Assembly: GCA_013376985.1 (NCBI GenBank)
Contig: JACABB010000001.1
Coordinates: 334,155 to 398,154, forward strand
DNA length: 64,000 nt
Direction of reading: 5' to 3'
Source of the DNA: Bacteroidales bacterium
Lineage (GTDB): Bacteria; Bacteroidota; Bacteroidia; Bacteroidales; Tenuifilaceae
The notes under the pieces: model-generated
Told to the model about the DNA's origin: nothing
The model's database searches: none
The model's input: only the letters and a program-made list of their open reading frames with translations
Made by a program: the position numbers and the translations under genes
Shown: positions 9,774 to 18,585 of the stretch, one piece after another
Layout of the letters: each line of letters begins with the position of its first letter
Position numbering within the stretch: the stretch's first letter is position 1

Positions 9774-10169
9774 ATGAAAAAACAATTAACAATAGATAGC
9801 AAAGTTGAAAATATTTGCTATGTTGAAAAAATAATTGATGAAATATCCGATGAAATTAAAATTTCGTCAGATATCTATGGGAAAATCTTAATAGCAACGA
9901 TTGAAGCAGTTAATAATTCAATAGTTCATGGAAATAAGTTAGATCCGTCCAAAAAGGTAATGATTGGAATTTATTATGAAAAACCAAATTTGCGTATTTC
10001 AATTTCAGATCAAGGATGTGGATTTGATTTTAGTAATGTTCCTGATCCTACAACCCCAGAGAACATTGAAAATATTTCTGGACGAGGTGTTTTTTTAATG
10101 AAAAAATTGGCAGATAATTTAATTTTTAACGATACGGGAACGCAGGTAGAGTTAATTTTTAAGATATGA
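9774..10169 (+). CDS. RsbW-like ATP-binding (GHKL) anti-sigma/serine kinase domain protein
   Basis: 131 residues consisting of one HATPase_c_2 domain. The N box is IEAVNNSIVHGN (about 43-54), the G1 box ISDQGCGFDF and the G2 box SGRGVFLMKKLAD. Single-domain proteins of this type act as anti-sigma factors or serine kinases of anti-sigma antagonists in partner-switching systems. The SpoIIE-type phosphatase at 22.3 kb would be a natural partner class, but no STAS-domain antagonist is seen here, so the wiring is a guess. ybeY follows after seven bases. Confidence 0.85.
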   Translation: MKKQLTIDSKVENICYVEKIIDEISDEIKISSDIYGKILIATIEAVNNSIVHGNKLDPSKKVMIGIYYEKPNLRISISDQGCGFDFSNVPDPTTPENIENISGRGVFLMKKLADNLIFNDTGTQVELIFKI

Positions 10170-10176
10170 TTAAGAC

Positions 10177-10605
10177 ATGGCGATATACTTTACAAATCAT
10201 CAGAATAGCTACGTATTAAAGAATAAAAGAAAAATTTCTAATTGGATTAAAAAGGTAATAAAAAGTTATGGGAAAGAATTGGGTAGTGTTACAATTATTT
10301 TTTCAAACGATGACTTTATTCTTGAAATCAATAAGCAATACTTAAAACACAATTATTTTACTGATATAATTACTTTTGATTATTCACAGGGGAGAACCGT
10401 GGATGGTGATATATTTATTTCTCTTGATACTGTTCTAGACAATTCAAAAACATACAATTCTTCTTTTGACTGTGAATTATTGAGGGTAATAATTCATGGT
10501 ATATTACATTTACTAGGCTTTAAAGATAAGAAGGATTTTGATAAAACCATTATGACAGAGAAAGAGAATAAATGTTTAGAACTATTTTATACAGAGTATG
10601 AATGA
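10177..10605 (+). CDS. ybeY: rRNA maturation endoribonuclease YbeY
   Basis: Small metal-dependent RNase involved in 16S rRNA 3' end maturation and ribosome quality control. The 142 residues include the family core TDIITFDYSQ and the metal motif HGILHLLGFKDK. In most YbeY proteins the motif is HGxLHLxGYDH, with three histidines. Here the first two are kept and the third position is Asp (HGILHLLGFKD), which could still ligate metal. Its end overlaps mnmG by eight bases, suggesting translational coupling. Confidence 0.92.
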   Translation: MAIYFTNHQNSYVLKNKRKISNWIKKVIKSYGKELGSVTIIFSNDDFILEINKQYLKHNYFTDIITFDYSQGRTVDGDIFISLDTVLDNSKTYNSSFDCELLRVIIHGILHLLGFKDKKDFDKTIMTEKENKCLELFYTEYE

Positions 10606-12463
10606 CAGTTTCGATGTAATTGTTGTAGGAGGAGGTCATGCGGGGTGTGAAGCTGCTGCTGCTGCTGCAAATCTAGGATCAAAAGTGTTGCTAATAAGTA
10701 TGGATTTAACAAAATTAGCACAAATGAGTTGTAATCCTGCTATTGGCGGTGTCGGAAAGGGGCAGATAGTTCGTGAAATAGATGCACTTGGAGGATATAC
10801 TGGCATTGTAACAGATTTAACAACTATCCATTTTAGGATGTTAAATACATCAAAAGGTGCTGCAATGTGGAGCCCCAGAGCACAATGTGATAGAATGTTA
10901 TTCTCAACCGAATGGAGAAAGGCATTAGAACAAATACCTAGTTTATTATTATTACAGGATGAGGTTATTGATATTGATTTTAAGTTAAATAAAGTAACGG
11001 GGTTAAGAACAAAAAATGGAAACTACTTCAAAACAAAGACAATTGTTTTAACTAATGGAACTTTTTTAAATGGATTAATTCATATTGGAAAAACAAGTTT
11101 TCCTGGAGGGAGAATAGGAGAATTACCTTCATATGGCTTATCGGAGTTATTAAAAAGTTATGGATTCGAAATTGGAAGAATGAAAACAGGAACTCCTGTA
11201 AGAATTGATGGTAGATCTGTTAACTATAATAAATTAGTTGAGCAAAAATCTGATACGGATGGAAAATTTTCTTTTTTAAAAGAAATTAAAAGTAGTCTGA
11301 AAAGAAAAAGTTGTTTTATTGCTCATACGAATATTAGAGTTCATGAAGAACTAAAAAAGGGATTTTCAGACTCTCCATTATTTTCAGGCAGAATTAAAGG
11401 TGTTGGACCAAGATATTGTCCAAGTATAGAAGATAAAGTAAATACTTTTTCAGAAAAAACTTCACATCAGTTATTTTTAGAACCCGATGGAGTTAGTACT
11501 TATGAAATGTATCTTAATGGATTTAGTTCATCATTACCTATAGATATTCAGTATAAAGCATTGACTTTAATTGAGGGGTTTGAAGATGTAAACATACTGC
11601 GTCCTGGTTATGCAATAGAATACGATTTTTTTCAGCCAACACAATTAAAGCATACAATGGAATCCAAGTTACTTGAAAACCTTTTTTTTGCTGGTCAAGT
11701 GAATGGTACTACTGGTTATGAAGAGGCAGCAGGACAGGGTATGGTCGCAGGAATTAATGCTCATTTAAAGGCAAACGATCTATCGGATTTTATTTTAAAA
11801 AGAGATCAGGGCTATATTGGTGTCATGATTGACGATTTAGTAACAAAAGGTGTTGATGAGCCTTATCGGGTATTTACTAGTAGAGCAGAATTCCGATTAT
11901 TGATAAGACAGGATAATGCTGATGAAAGACTAACACCAATTGCAGAACAATTAGGGTTAATTACAAAAAATCGTTTAGTTGAATTTAATTTAAAACATGA
12001 AAAAATTACTAATCTTAGTAAAGTAATAAACTCAAAACAAGTTGAACCAAATGAAATTAATAATTATTTAGAAAAGGTAGGTAGTGTTGCTATAACTCAA
12101 AAAAGAAAATTAAAAGAAATTTTATTAAGACCCGAGGTTTCACTTAAAGGAATAATTGGAGAATGTGAAAACTTAATTACCTTAGATAATATCGTTTTTG
12201 AAAATGATACAATTGAATGTGTTGAAACAAAAATAAAATATTCCGATTATATAGAAAAAGAGAAACTTTTGTCCGAGAAGTTCGATAAACTTGAATACAT
12301 CACCATTAATCAAGATTTTGATTTTTCAAGACTTGAATCGTTAAGCACCGAGGCAAGACAGAAGTTGATGAAGCATAAGCCAAAATCAATTGGTGAGGCA
12401 AAAAGAATTTCTGGAGTGTCACCAACAGATATAAATGTGCTTTTAATTTATTTTGGAAGATAA
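10598..12463 (+). CDS. mnmG: tRNA uridine-5-carboxymethylaminomethyl modification enzyme MnmG (GidA)
   Basis: FAD-dependent partner of MnmE that installs cmnm5 at wobble U34 of several tRNAs. The 621 residues start with the dinucleotide-binding motif VVGGGHAGCEAAAAAANLG (about 8-26). Other family landmarks are SCNPAIGGVGKGQIVREIDALGG, GTFLNGLIHIG, and the C-terminal segment around ALSGVSPTD-like RISGVSPTDINVLLIY that contacts MnmE. It overlaps ybeY by eight bases. Two parS-like palindromes lie immediately downstream; mnmG commonly sits near the replication origin in bacteria. Confidence 0.97.
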   Translation: MNDSFDVIVVGGGHAGCEAAAAAANLGSKVLLISMDLTKLAQMSCNPAIGGVGKGQIVREIDALGGYTGIVTDLTTIHFRMLNTSKGAAMWSPRAQCDRMLFSTEWRKALEQIPSLLLLQDEVIDIDFKLNKVTGLRTKNGNYFKTKTIVLTNGTFLNGLIHIGKTSFPGGRIGELPSYGLSELLKSYGFEIGRMKTGTPVRIDGRSVNYNKLVEQKSDTDGKFSFLKEIKSSLKRKSCFIAHTNIRVHEELKKGFSDSPLFSGRIKGVGPRYCPSIEDKVNTFSEKTSHQLFLEPDGVSTYEMYLNGFSSSLPIDIQYKALTLIEGFEDVNILRPGYAIEYDFFQPTQLKHTMESKLLENLFFAGQVNGTTGYEEAAGQGMVAGINAHLKANDLSDFILKRDQGYIGVMIDDLVTKGVDEPYRVFTSRAEFRLLIRQDNADERLTPIAEQLGLITKNRLVEFNLKHEKITNLSKVINSKQVEPNEINNYLEKVGSVAITQKRKLKEILLRPEVSLKGIIGECENLITLDNIVFENDTIECVETKIKYSDYIEKEKLLSEKFDKLEYITINQDFDFSRLESLSTEARQKLMKHKPKSIGEAKRISGVSPTDINVLLIYFGR

Positions 12464-12479
12464 AGCTCCACGTGGAGCG
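12464..12479. promoter_or_regulatory. parS-like palindrome 1
   Basis: A perfect 14-bp palindrome GCTCCACGTGGAGC (12465-12478) centred on CACGTG, one base after the mnmG stop. It agrees with a TGTTCCACGTGGAACA-type parS at 12 of 16 positions. A T-rich run follows a few bases later, so a terminator role for this copy cannot be excluded. Confidence 0.5.
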
Positions 12480-12494
12480 ATATTTTTTTATTCT

Positions 12495-12510
12495 TGTTCC
12501 ACGTGGAGCG
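12495..12510. promoter_or_regulatory. parS-like palindrome 2
   Basis: TGTTCCACGTGGAGCG, matching a TGTTCCACGTGGAACA-type parS at 14 of 16 positions. It shares the direct repeat TCCACGTGGAGCGATA with the first site, with the two sites exactly 31 bp apart (three helical turns). No T-run follows, which argues for protein binding rather than termination. Confidence 0.6.
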
Positions 12511-12586
12511 ATAATAAAAATTTATTAATCAGTTAATTATATGTTATTGTTTTTTTAAAAGGTTTAAGTATTTTAAAATATTAAGC

Positions 12587-14218
12587 GTGAAAAAAATTGA
12601 TTTAGTTGAGGGAGTTATATATGACCCGATTGCGAAGAGTGTGATTCCTGGAAGGATAATCTTAAAAAAAAATAGAATAGAACGGATTGAACCAGACAAT
12701 AGTATTACTGGGCCAATAATTTTACCTGGTTTTGTGGATTCCCACATTCATATTGAAAGTTCAATGTTGATTCCAACGGAGTTTTCAAAGATTGCTGCAA
12801 AACACGGAACTATTGCTGTTGTGGCCGATCCCCATGAAATAGCAAATGTGGCTGGTGTTGAAGGAATTGATTTTATGATTAATAACTCGAAGTCTGCTCA
12901 AATAAAATTTTTCTTTGGTGCTCCTTCATGTGTACCTGTATCTCAATTTGATGATTGTTATGAAATCATAGACTCTGTGGTTATTAATAAATTGATGAAA
13001 AGAAACGATATTTATTTCCTTGGGGAGATGATGAATTTTCCGGGTGTTATCAATTCGGATACAGATATAATGAGAAAAATTTCTAGTGCATTGGATAATA
13101 AGAAACCCGTAGATGGCCATGCTCCGGGATTAGTTAATGAATCTTTAAAAAAATATATCTATTCTGGAATTACCACAGATCATGAATGTTTCACTTTGTC
13201 TGAGGCAAAGGAAAAGATAAGGTTAGGAATGAAGGTTCAGATTCGAGAAGGTAGTGCTGCAAAAAACTTTAATACGTTAAATTCTTTAATTACGGAATAC
13301 CCATTACAAACTATGCTTTGTACGGATGATTGTCATCCCGAAGATCTTATAATAGGTCATATAAACAAAGTAGTTAAAAGATCTTTAAATTTAGGGCATG
13401 ATATTTTTGATATACTTCAGGTTGTTTCAGTTAATCCAGTTAAACATTATAATATTGAGGTTGGTTTGCTACAGGTTGGGGATTTTGCCGATTTTATTAT
13501 TGTTGATAATCTGAAGGACTTTAATGTTAAATCAAACATTGTAAATGGATTAAATATTCTTGAGAATAATCTCGAGCAAACTAGTACTCCTATCGATATT
13601 TTCAATTATACATTTTCTTCATCAATGGAATTGGAGAATTTGGATTTGATTGCAAAAGGAAATAAAGTTAAAATAATAGAAGTATTAGAAGGCGAACTTG
13701 TAACTAATATAATAGAGGAAAAAGTATTTGTCAAGAATGGTCGAATAACAACAGATGTGGAAAAAGATATATTAAAAATAGTTGTTGTTAATAGATACAA
13801 AAAAAACGAATTATCCATTGGATTAATAAAAGGGTTTGGTTTGAAAAAAGGAGCAATAGCCGAGAGTATAGCTCATGATAGCCACCATATTATAGCCGTT
13901 GGGGTTGATGATCAAAGTATTTTTAATGCGATAAATTATATAATAAGAAATAAGGGGGGCGTTTGCTATTTTAATGGCTTTGATATTATAGGACTCGCAT
14001 TACCTGTTTACGGTTTAATGGGGTTTGATTCTGGCGATATTATTGCCGATAAGTATAAGGAAATTAATAGTAAAGTTGCTGTAGATGGATGTAAGCTGCA
14101 TGCTCCTTTTATGACATTATCATTTATGGCTCTTTCCGTTATCCCAATGTTAAAGATAACCCCCAGAGGGCTATTTGATGTGACAAAATTTCAATATACA
14201 GATCTATTTATTCAATGA
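12587..14218 (+). CDS. ade: Adenine deaminase
   Basis: Amidohydrolase-superfamily enzyme converting adenine to hypoxanthine and ammonia in purine salvage. The start is GTG. Metal and family motifs: VDSHIHIESSM near residue 50, ADPHEIANVAG near 82, TDHECFTLSEA, and CTDDCHPEDLIIGHI. The C-terminal adenine deaminase domain contains HDSHHIIAVGVDD. Length (543) is normal for bacterial Ade. Its stop overlaps the uvrC start as ATGA. Confidence 0.95.
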   Translation: MKKIDLVEGVIYDPIAKSVIPGRIILKKNRIERIEPDNSITGPIILPGFVDSHIHIESSMLIPTEFSKIAAKHGTIAVVADPHEIANVAGVEGIDFMINNSKSAQIKFFFGAPSCVPVSQFDDCYEIIDSVVINKLMKRNDIYFLGEMMNFPGVINSDTDIMRKISSALDNKKPVDGHAPGLVNESLKKYIYSGITTDHECFTLSEAKEKIRLGMKVQIREGSAAKNFNTLNSLITEYPLQTMLCTDDCHPEDLIIGHINKVVKRSLNLGHDIFDILQVVSVNPVKHYNIEVGLLQVGDFADFIIVDNLKDFNVKSNIVNGLNILENNLEQTSTPIDIFNYTFSSSMELENLDLIAKGNKVKIIEVLEGELVTNIIEEKVFVKNGRITTDVEKDILKIVVVNRYKKNELSIGLIKGFGLKKGAIAESIAHDSHHIIAVGVDDQSIFNAINYIIRNKGGVCYFNGFDIIGLALPVYGLMGFDSGDIIADKYKEINSKVAVDGCKLHAPFMTLSFMALSVIPMLKITPRGLFDVTKFQYTDLFIQ

Positions 14219-16017
14219 GCGATAAATCTTTTTTGAAAGAGAAGATCGATTTAATACCTGATAAACCTGGTGTTTATCAGTTTTATAGTAATTTGAATGA
14301 ATTATTGTATGTTGGTAAAGCAAAGAAGTTAAAAAAGAGAGTACAGTCTTATTTTTCCCCAAACGATAGTCACAGTAAAAAAGTATTAGTTCTTGTTAGT
14401 AAAACGGTTGATATAAAATATGTAGTTGTTGAAACCGAATCAGATGCTCTTTTACTTGAAAATAACCTTATTAAGAAATATCAACCTCGGTATAACATAC
14501 TTTTAAAAGACGATAAAACATATCCTTGGATATGCATTAAAAATGAATCATTTCCGCGTGTTTTTTCTACAAGACGGTACGAAAATGATGGAAGCTATTA
14601 TTATGGGCCATATACTTCTGGATTACTTGTTAAGACGATTCTTGATCTTATTAAACGGTTATATGCAATTAGAACATGTGCTTTAAATCTTGACAAAAAA
14701 AGTATTGAACAGAAAAAATATAAACCTTGCCTTGAATACCAAATTGGAAATTGTTTTGCTCCTTGCATAGGTAAACAAACAAGCGATGAGTATAATGCGA
14801 ACATTACTGAAATACAAAACATATTAAAAGGTAATTTATCATCTGCTCAAGTATGGTTAAGCAAAAGCATGAACAAAGCATCAAGCGAATATAAATTCGA
14901 ACAAGCACAACTTTACAAAACAAAACTTGAAATACTAAAAAAGTATCAAAGTAAATCTACAATTGTAAGTAATCAAATATCTAATATTGATGTTTTTAAT
15001 ATTTTAGAAAAACCTAGTTATGCTGTTGTTAATTTTTTAAAAGTTGTTAAGGGGGCTATTATTCAATCATATTCAATTGAGTTAAAGAAAAATCTTGACG
15101 AAACTCAAGAAGAACTCCTTGGTATTGCAATAACAGAAATAAGAGGACGAGTTAAGAGTAGTGAGAAAAATGTTCTTGTACCTATTAAACCTGATTTTTT
15201 GATTGAGGGGCTAAACTATAGAGTACCCCAAAAGGGGGATAAAAAGAAATTACTGGATTTATGCTTAAGAAATTGTTTAGCTCATTCTGTCGAAATAGAA
15301 AAAAGAATTGAAACCCAGAATCCTATTGATAAAACAAATAAGATACTTACAACTATTAAAGACGATTTACATCTATTTGACCTACCAACACATATTGAGT
15401 GTTTTGATAACTCGAACTTACAGGGAACCAATCCTGTCTCTTCTTGTGTCGTATTTAGAAATGCAAAACCAGCGAAAAGAGAATATCGCCATTTTAATGT
15501 TAAAACAGTTGTGGGGTCTAATGATTTTGCCACAATGGAAGAGGTTGTATTACGAAGATATCGAAGACTTATCGAAGAAGGACAATCATTGCCTCAACTT
15601 ATTATTATTGATGGGGGTAAAGGCCAACTAAGTTCTGCAGCACAAAGTTTAACTATTTTGGGCGTAATAGATAATGTGAAGCTAATTGGAATAGCAAAAA
15701 GATTAGAGGAATTGTATTGCTACGGAGATCCAGTTCCGTTATATTTAGACAAGAATTCCACAACACTAAAAACTATTCAATATCTTAGAAATGAAGCACA
15801 TCGATTTGGTGTAAGACATCATACTGCAAAAAGATCTATTAAGAATATTAAATCGGAAATGGATGATATAAAAGGAATTGGAGAAACAACCAAGCAAATC
15901 CTTTTTAAGTTTTTCAAAACATATAATAAGATTATAAATGCAAAAGAAGAGGAATTAATTCGATTGGTAGGAAAAGCGAAAGCAAATATTCTTTTATCAT
16001 ATTTTAAAAGGAAATAA
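14215..16017 (+). CDS. uvrC: Excinuclease ABC subunit C
   Basis: Dual-incision nuclease of nucleotide excision repair. In 600 residues it has the N-terminal GIY-YIG domain (PDKPGVYQFYS...LLYVGKAK, about 15-90), a UVR motif (about 205-240), the RNase H-like C-terminal nuclease (IECFDNSNLQGTNPVSSCVVF through LIIIDGGKGQLSSA) and a terminal helix-hairpin-helix pair (DDIKGIGETTKQILFKFF). Start ATG overlaps the ade stop by four bases. uvrA and uvrB are not present. Confidence 0.96.
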   Translation: MSDKSFLKEKIDLIPDKPGVYQFYSNLNELLYVGKAKKLKKRVQSYFSPNDSHSKKVLVLVSKTVDIKYVVVETESDALLLENNLIKKYQPRYNILLKDDKTYPWICIKNESFPRVFSTRRYENDGSYYYGPYTSGLLVKTILDLIKRLYAIRTCALNLDKKSIEQKKYKPCLEYQIGNCFAPCIGKQTSDEYNANITEIQNILKGNLSSAQVWLSKSMNKASSEYKFEQAQLYKTKLEILKKYQSKSTIVSNQISNIDVFNILEKPSYAVVNFLKVVKGAIIQSYSIELKKNLDETQEELLGIAITEIRGRVKSSEKNVLVPIKPDFLIEGLNYRVPQKGDKKKLLDLCLRNCLAHSVEIEKRIETQNPIDKTNKILTTIKDDLHLFDLPTHIECFDNSNLQGTNPVSSCVVFRNAKPAKREYRHFNVKTVVGSNDFATMEEVVLRRYRRLIEEGQSLPQLIIIDGGKGQLSSAAQSLTILGVIDNVKLIGIAKRLEELYCYGDPVPLYLDKNSTTLKTIQYLRNEAHRFGVRHHTAKRSIKNIKSEMDDIKGIGETTKQILFKFFKTYNKIINAKEEELIRLVGKAKANILLSYFKRK

Positions 16018-16049
16018 TAGATATTTTTGTCCTATCTAAATTATTCACA

Positions 16050-17129
16050 ATGCCAGTTTCTGGAAATAAAATTGATCTTTTATCAAATAATGGCACGATT
16101 AAGTTGATACCCCAATCAACTTTTGATACCATATCTGTAAAAGCCCCAACAACAGTGGAACCACTCCAAGAAATTTTTTTGAATATCGTGGGAGTAAAAT
16201 TATTTAAAGGAAATTATTTAAAGGAAGACACCCAAATTGACAAGAATTTTTTAATTGTTAATGTTGATACGATAGTAAATATTCCCCAATTTTATAAAAT
16301 AAATACACATCAGGGATCAATAATAGCATTATATGATGATTTTTCGGGATTTAATTCTTCTCAAGATGAGGTTTGTTATATAGTTAAGAATTGTCATAAG
16401 AGCCTTTCTCATCCAATTTTAATTGAAAATAAAGAAGTTGATCCAGTTATCCTGAAAGAAATTACCGTCAAAGAGAAAAATTCAAGCCCTCATGATTGGG
16501 CTTTTATTCCACTGTTACTTGGAATGTTTATTATTGCTTCAATTGTAACATTTTACAAAAAGTATTTAGGTCAACTAATTGAAAGTACCATTTATATATT
16601 TTCATCATCAAAATATTTAAAAGAAAGAAATACTCTTTTTCAACGATTGGCCTTTTTTCTGGATTTTCTTTTCATTGTCTCGATTTCATTACTTGTGGAC
16701 AAGATTGCGAGAAAATTTGGAATTTACACCCCATCCAATCAATTTGATTATATGATATTTCTAATTTTTTGTGCTTTTTTGCTAGCATTAAGAATTTTTA
16801 GAAAAATTATCTATAAAACCTCTGCGTTATTTTCGAATCAAAATAAATTTTTTAACGATTTGTACAATAATTCCTCTTTATACACAAGAACTCTTGGCGT
16901 TTTTCTACTACCCTTGGTGTTTTTTGTTAACTATACAACGGGTTTTATTACTATCTTTTTATTCTATTTAGCGATTTTAATTACCACCATAACCCTGATT
17001 ATTAGAATTATAAGAATGTTTAAAGTATTTGTTATTGCTGGATTTTCAATATTCTATTTCATTTTGTACCTTTGTGCGCTTGAATTAGCACCTCTTTTTG
17101 TAGTATGGAAAGAGGTTAGTTCTAGATAA
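16050..17129 (+). CDS. DUF4271-type integral membrane protein
   Basis: 359 residues with a soluble N-terminal part (about 1-145) and a membrane part with roughly six hydrophobic helices (about 150-355). It precedes a uroporphyrinogen-III synthase gene, the usual Bacteroidota arrangement for DUF4271 proteins. No catalytic motif is visible and no function is known to me. The gap to hemD is 31 bases, so cotranscription is likely. Confidence 0.7.
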   Translation: MPVSGNKIDLLSNNGTIKLIPQSTFDTISVKAPTTVEPLQEIFLNIVGVKLFKGNYLKEDTQIDKNFLIVNVDTIVNIPQFYKINTHQGSIIALYDDFSGFNSSQDEVCYIVKNCHKSLSHPILIENKEVDPVILKEITVKEKNSSPHDWAFIPLLLGMFIIASIVTFYKKYLGQLIESTIYIFSSSKYLKERNTLFQRLAFFLDFLFIVSISLLVDKIARKFGIYTPSNQFDYMIFLIFCAFLLALRIFRKIIYKTSALFSNQNKFFNDLYNNSSLYTRTLGVFLLPLVFFVNYTTGFITIFLFYLAILITTITLIIRIIRMFKVFVIAGFSIFYFILYLCALELAPLFVVWKEVSSR

Positions 17130-17160
17130 ATAAAGTGGTATAGAATTAAAAAAAGGTGCC

Positions 17161-17913
17161 TTGAAAATCAAGAAAATCCTAGTTTCTCAGCCTGAACCAC
17201 AGAGCGAAAAATCACCATATTGGGAGTTGGCTCAAAAGCACAGCTTAAAGTTTGACTTTAGGCCATTCATCACAATTGAGGGTGTTGCTGCCAAAGAGTT
17301 CAGACAGCAAAAAATAGATATATTAGAGCATACGGCTGTTATCTTTACGAGCAAAACAGCAATTGATCACTTTTTTCGCATTAGCGAAGAGATGAGAATT
17401 ACTGTTCCCGAAACGATGAAATATTTCTGTATTACAGAATCCGTTGCCTTATATTTACAGAAATATATTGTATATCGTAAAAGAAAAATCTTTTATGGGA
17501 ACAATACTTTTCAGGATTTAATGGAGGTTATTCTTAAACACAGAGAGGAAAAATTTTTAGTTCCCCTTTCCGATGTTCATAAACCAGAAATTCCCAAAAC
17601 ATTAGATAAGGCTAAACTCAAATACAATAAGGTTATTCTATATAAGACAATTAGTAGTAACCTTTCGGATATTGGACAGATGTCCTATGATATGCTTGTA
17701 TTTTATAGCCCCAACGAGATTAAATCGTTATTTGATAATTTTCCAGATTTCGTTCAAGGAGATATTAAAGTTGCAGCTTTTGGACCAACAACAGCAAAAG
17801 CGGTAAAAGAGGGTGGACTCAGATTAGATGTTCACGCACCGACACCTACTTGTCCTAGTATGACTCAGGCACTTGAGGAGTATATAAAAAAACATAATAA
17901 AGACAATAAATAA
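17161..17913 (+). CDS. hemD: Uroporphyrinogen-III synthase
   Basis: Cyclises hydroxymethylbilane to uroporphyrinogen III. The family is poorly conserved, but the 250-residue two-lobed pattern is visible: FTSKTAIDHFF in lobe one, VLYKTISSN-like VILYKTISSNLSD at the linker, and LVFYSPNEIKSLF plus VAAFGPTTAKAVKEGGLR in lobe two. The start is TTG at 17161, preceded by AAAAAGGTG. A hairpin terminator follows at once. hemD upstream of rnpA is a familiar Bacteroidota order. Confidence 0.88.
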   Translation: MKIKKILVSQPEPQSEKSPYWELAQKHSLKFDFRPFITIEGVAAKEFRQQKIDILEHTAVIFTSKTAIDHFFRISEEMRITVPETMKYFCITESVALYLQKYIVYRKRKIFYGNNTFQDLMEVILKHREEKFLVPLSDVHKPEIPKTLDKAKLKYNKVILYKTISSNLSDIGQMSYDMLVFYSPNEIKSLFDNFPDFVQGDIKVAAFGPTTAKAVKEGGLRLDVHAPTPTCPSMTQALEEYIKKHNKDNK

Positions 17914-17935
17914 AAGGGGTTAAAGCCCCTTTTTT
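17912..17935 (+). terminator. Rho-independent terminator after hemD
   Basis: AAAAGGGG, a six-base loop, CCCCTTTT, then further T residues. It starts at the hemD stop codon and ends seven bases before the rnpA ATG. Confidence 0.75.
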
Positions 17936-17941
17936 CATATT

Positions 17942-18340
17942 ATGAGACTCTTTCATAGAAAAAATAACAGACTTTATATTGAACGGGAAATCGAAACTCT
18001 TTTTAGAGATGGATTATCTCATTTTATTTACCCAATTAAAATTTTATATTTAACATACCCAATTAAGGATGGCGACTATAAAGTGTTAATAAGTGTTTCG
18101 AAAAGAAATTTTAAAAGAGCCGTTGATAGAAATTTAATAAAACGTAGAACAAAAGAGGCTTTTAGAAAGAATTCGTTTCATTTAAAGAATTCATTGGAAG
18201 AAAAGGAATTGGGTATTTATATTGCTTTTATTTATGTTTCGAAAGTAATTATTGATTATAAAGCGATTGAAGATCTTGTAATTAAACAGATTTTATATTT
18301 AACAAATCGTATTGAAGGCATTGAACACACCAAAGTATAA
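17942..18340 (+). CDS. rnpA: Ribonuclease P protein component
   Basis: Protein subunit of RNase P, which trims tRNA 5' leaders. 132 residues with the RNR motif region [19 protein letters not shown] (about 57-75), the strongest signature of the family, preceded by [11 protein letters not shown]. The C-terminus overlaps the start of yidD, an arrangement typical of rnpA-yidD. The RNA subunit gene is not in the window. Confidence 0.93.
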   Translation: MRLFHRKNNRLYIEREIETLFRDGLSHFIYPIKILYLTYPIKDGDYKVLISVSKRNFKRAVDRNLIKRRTKEAFRKNSFHLKNSLEEKELGIYIAFIYVSKVIIDYKAIEDLVIKQILYLTNRIEGIEHTKV

Positions 18341-18575
18341 ACCACTATTGATCATATCAAAAGCAATTGCGTTTATACCAATTATTTTTGTCAAGATTTA
18401 TCAAGTAACGATTTCACCTTTTTTTCCGAGCAGCTGCAGATTTACCCCAACCTGCTCTTCATATTCAATTGAAGCTTTTAAAAAACATGGTTTGTTTAGA
18501 GGATTTTGGCTCACAGTAAAAAGATTAATTCGCTGTCATCCTTGGGGTGGACATGGTTATGATCCTGTACCATAG
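18312..18575 (+). CDS. yidD: Membrane protein insertion efficiency factor YidD
   Basis: Small membrane-associated protein that aids YidC-dependent insertion. The 87 residues contain the signature [20 protein letters not shown] (about 31-50), then [36 protein letters not shown]. There is no ATG: candidate TTG starts are 18312 and 18321, both inside the end of rnpA, so it is probably translationally coupled. Choice between the two is uncertain. Confidence 0.92.
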   Translation: MKALNTPKYKPLLIISKAIAFIPIIFVKIYQVTISPFFPSSCRFTPTCSSYSIEAFKKHGLFRGFWLTVKRLIRCHPWGGHGYDPVP

Positions 18576-18585
18576 TTTAAAAACA

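Noticed and set aside
12464-12490. First CACGTG palindrome as a plain terminator of mnmG
   Set aside because: The T-run is offset from the stem and the second copy has none, so a DNA-binding site is favoured, though termination by the first copy is not fully excluded.
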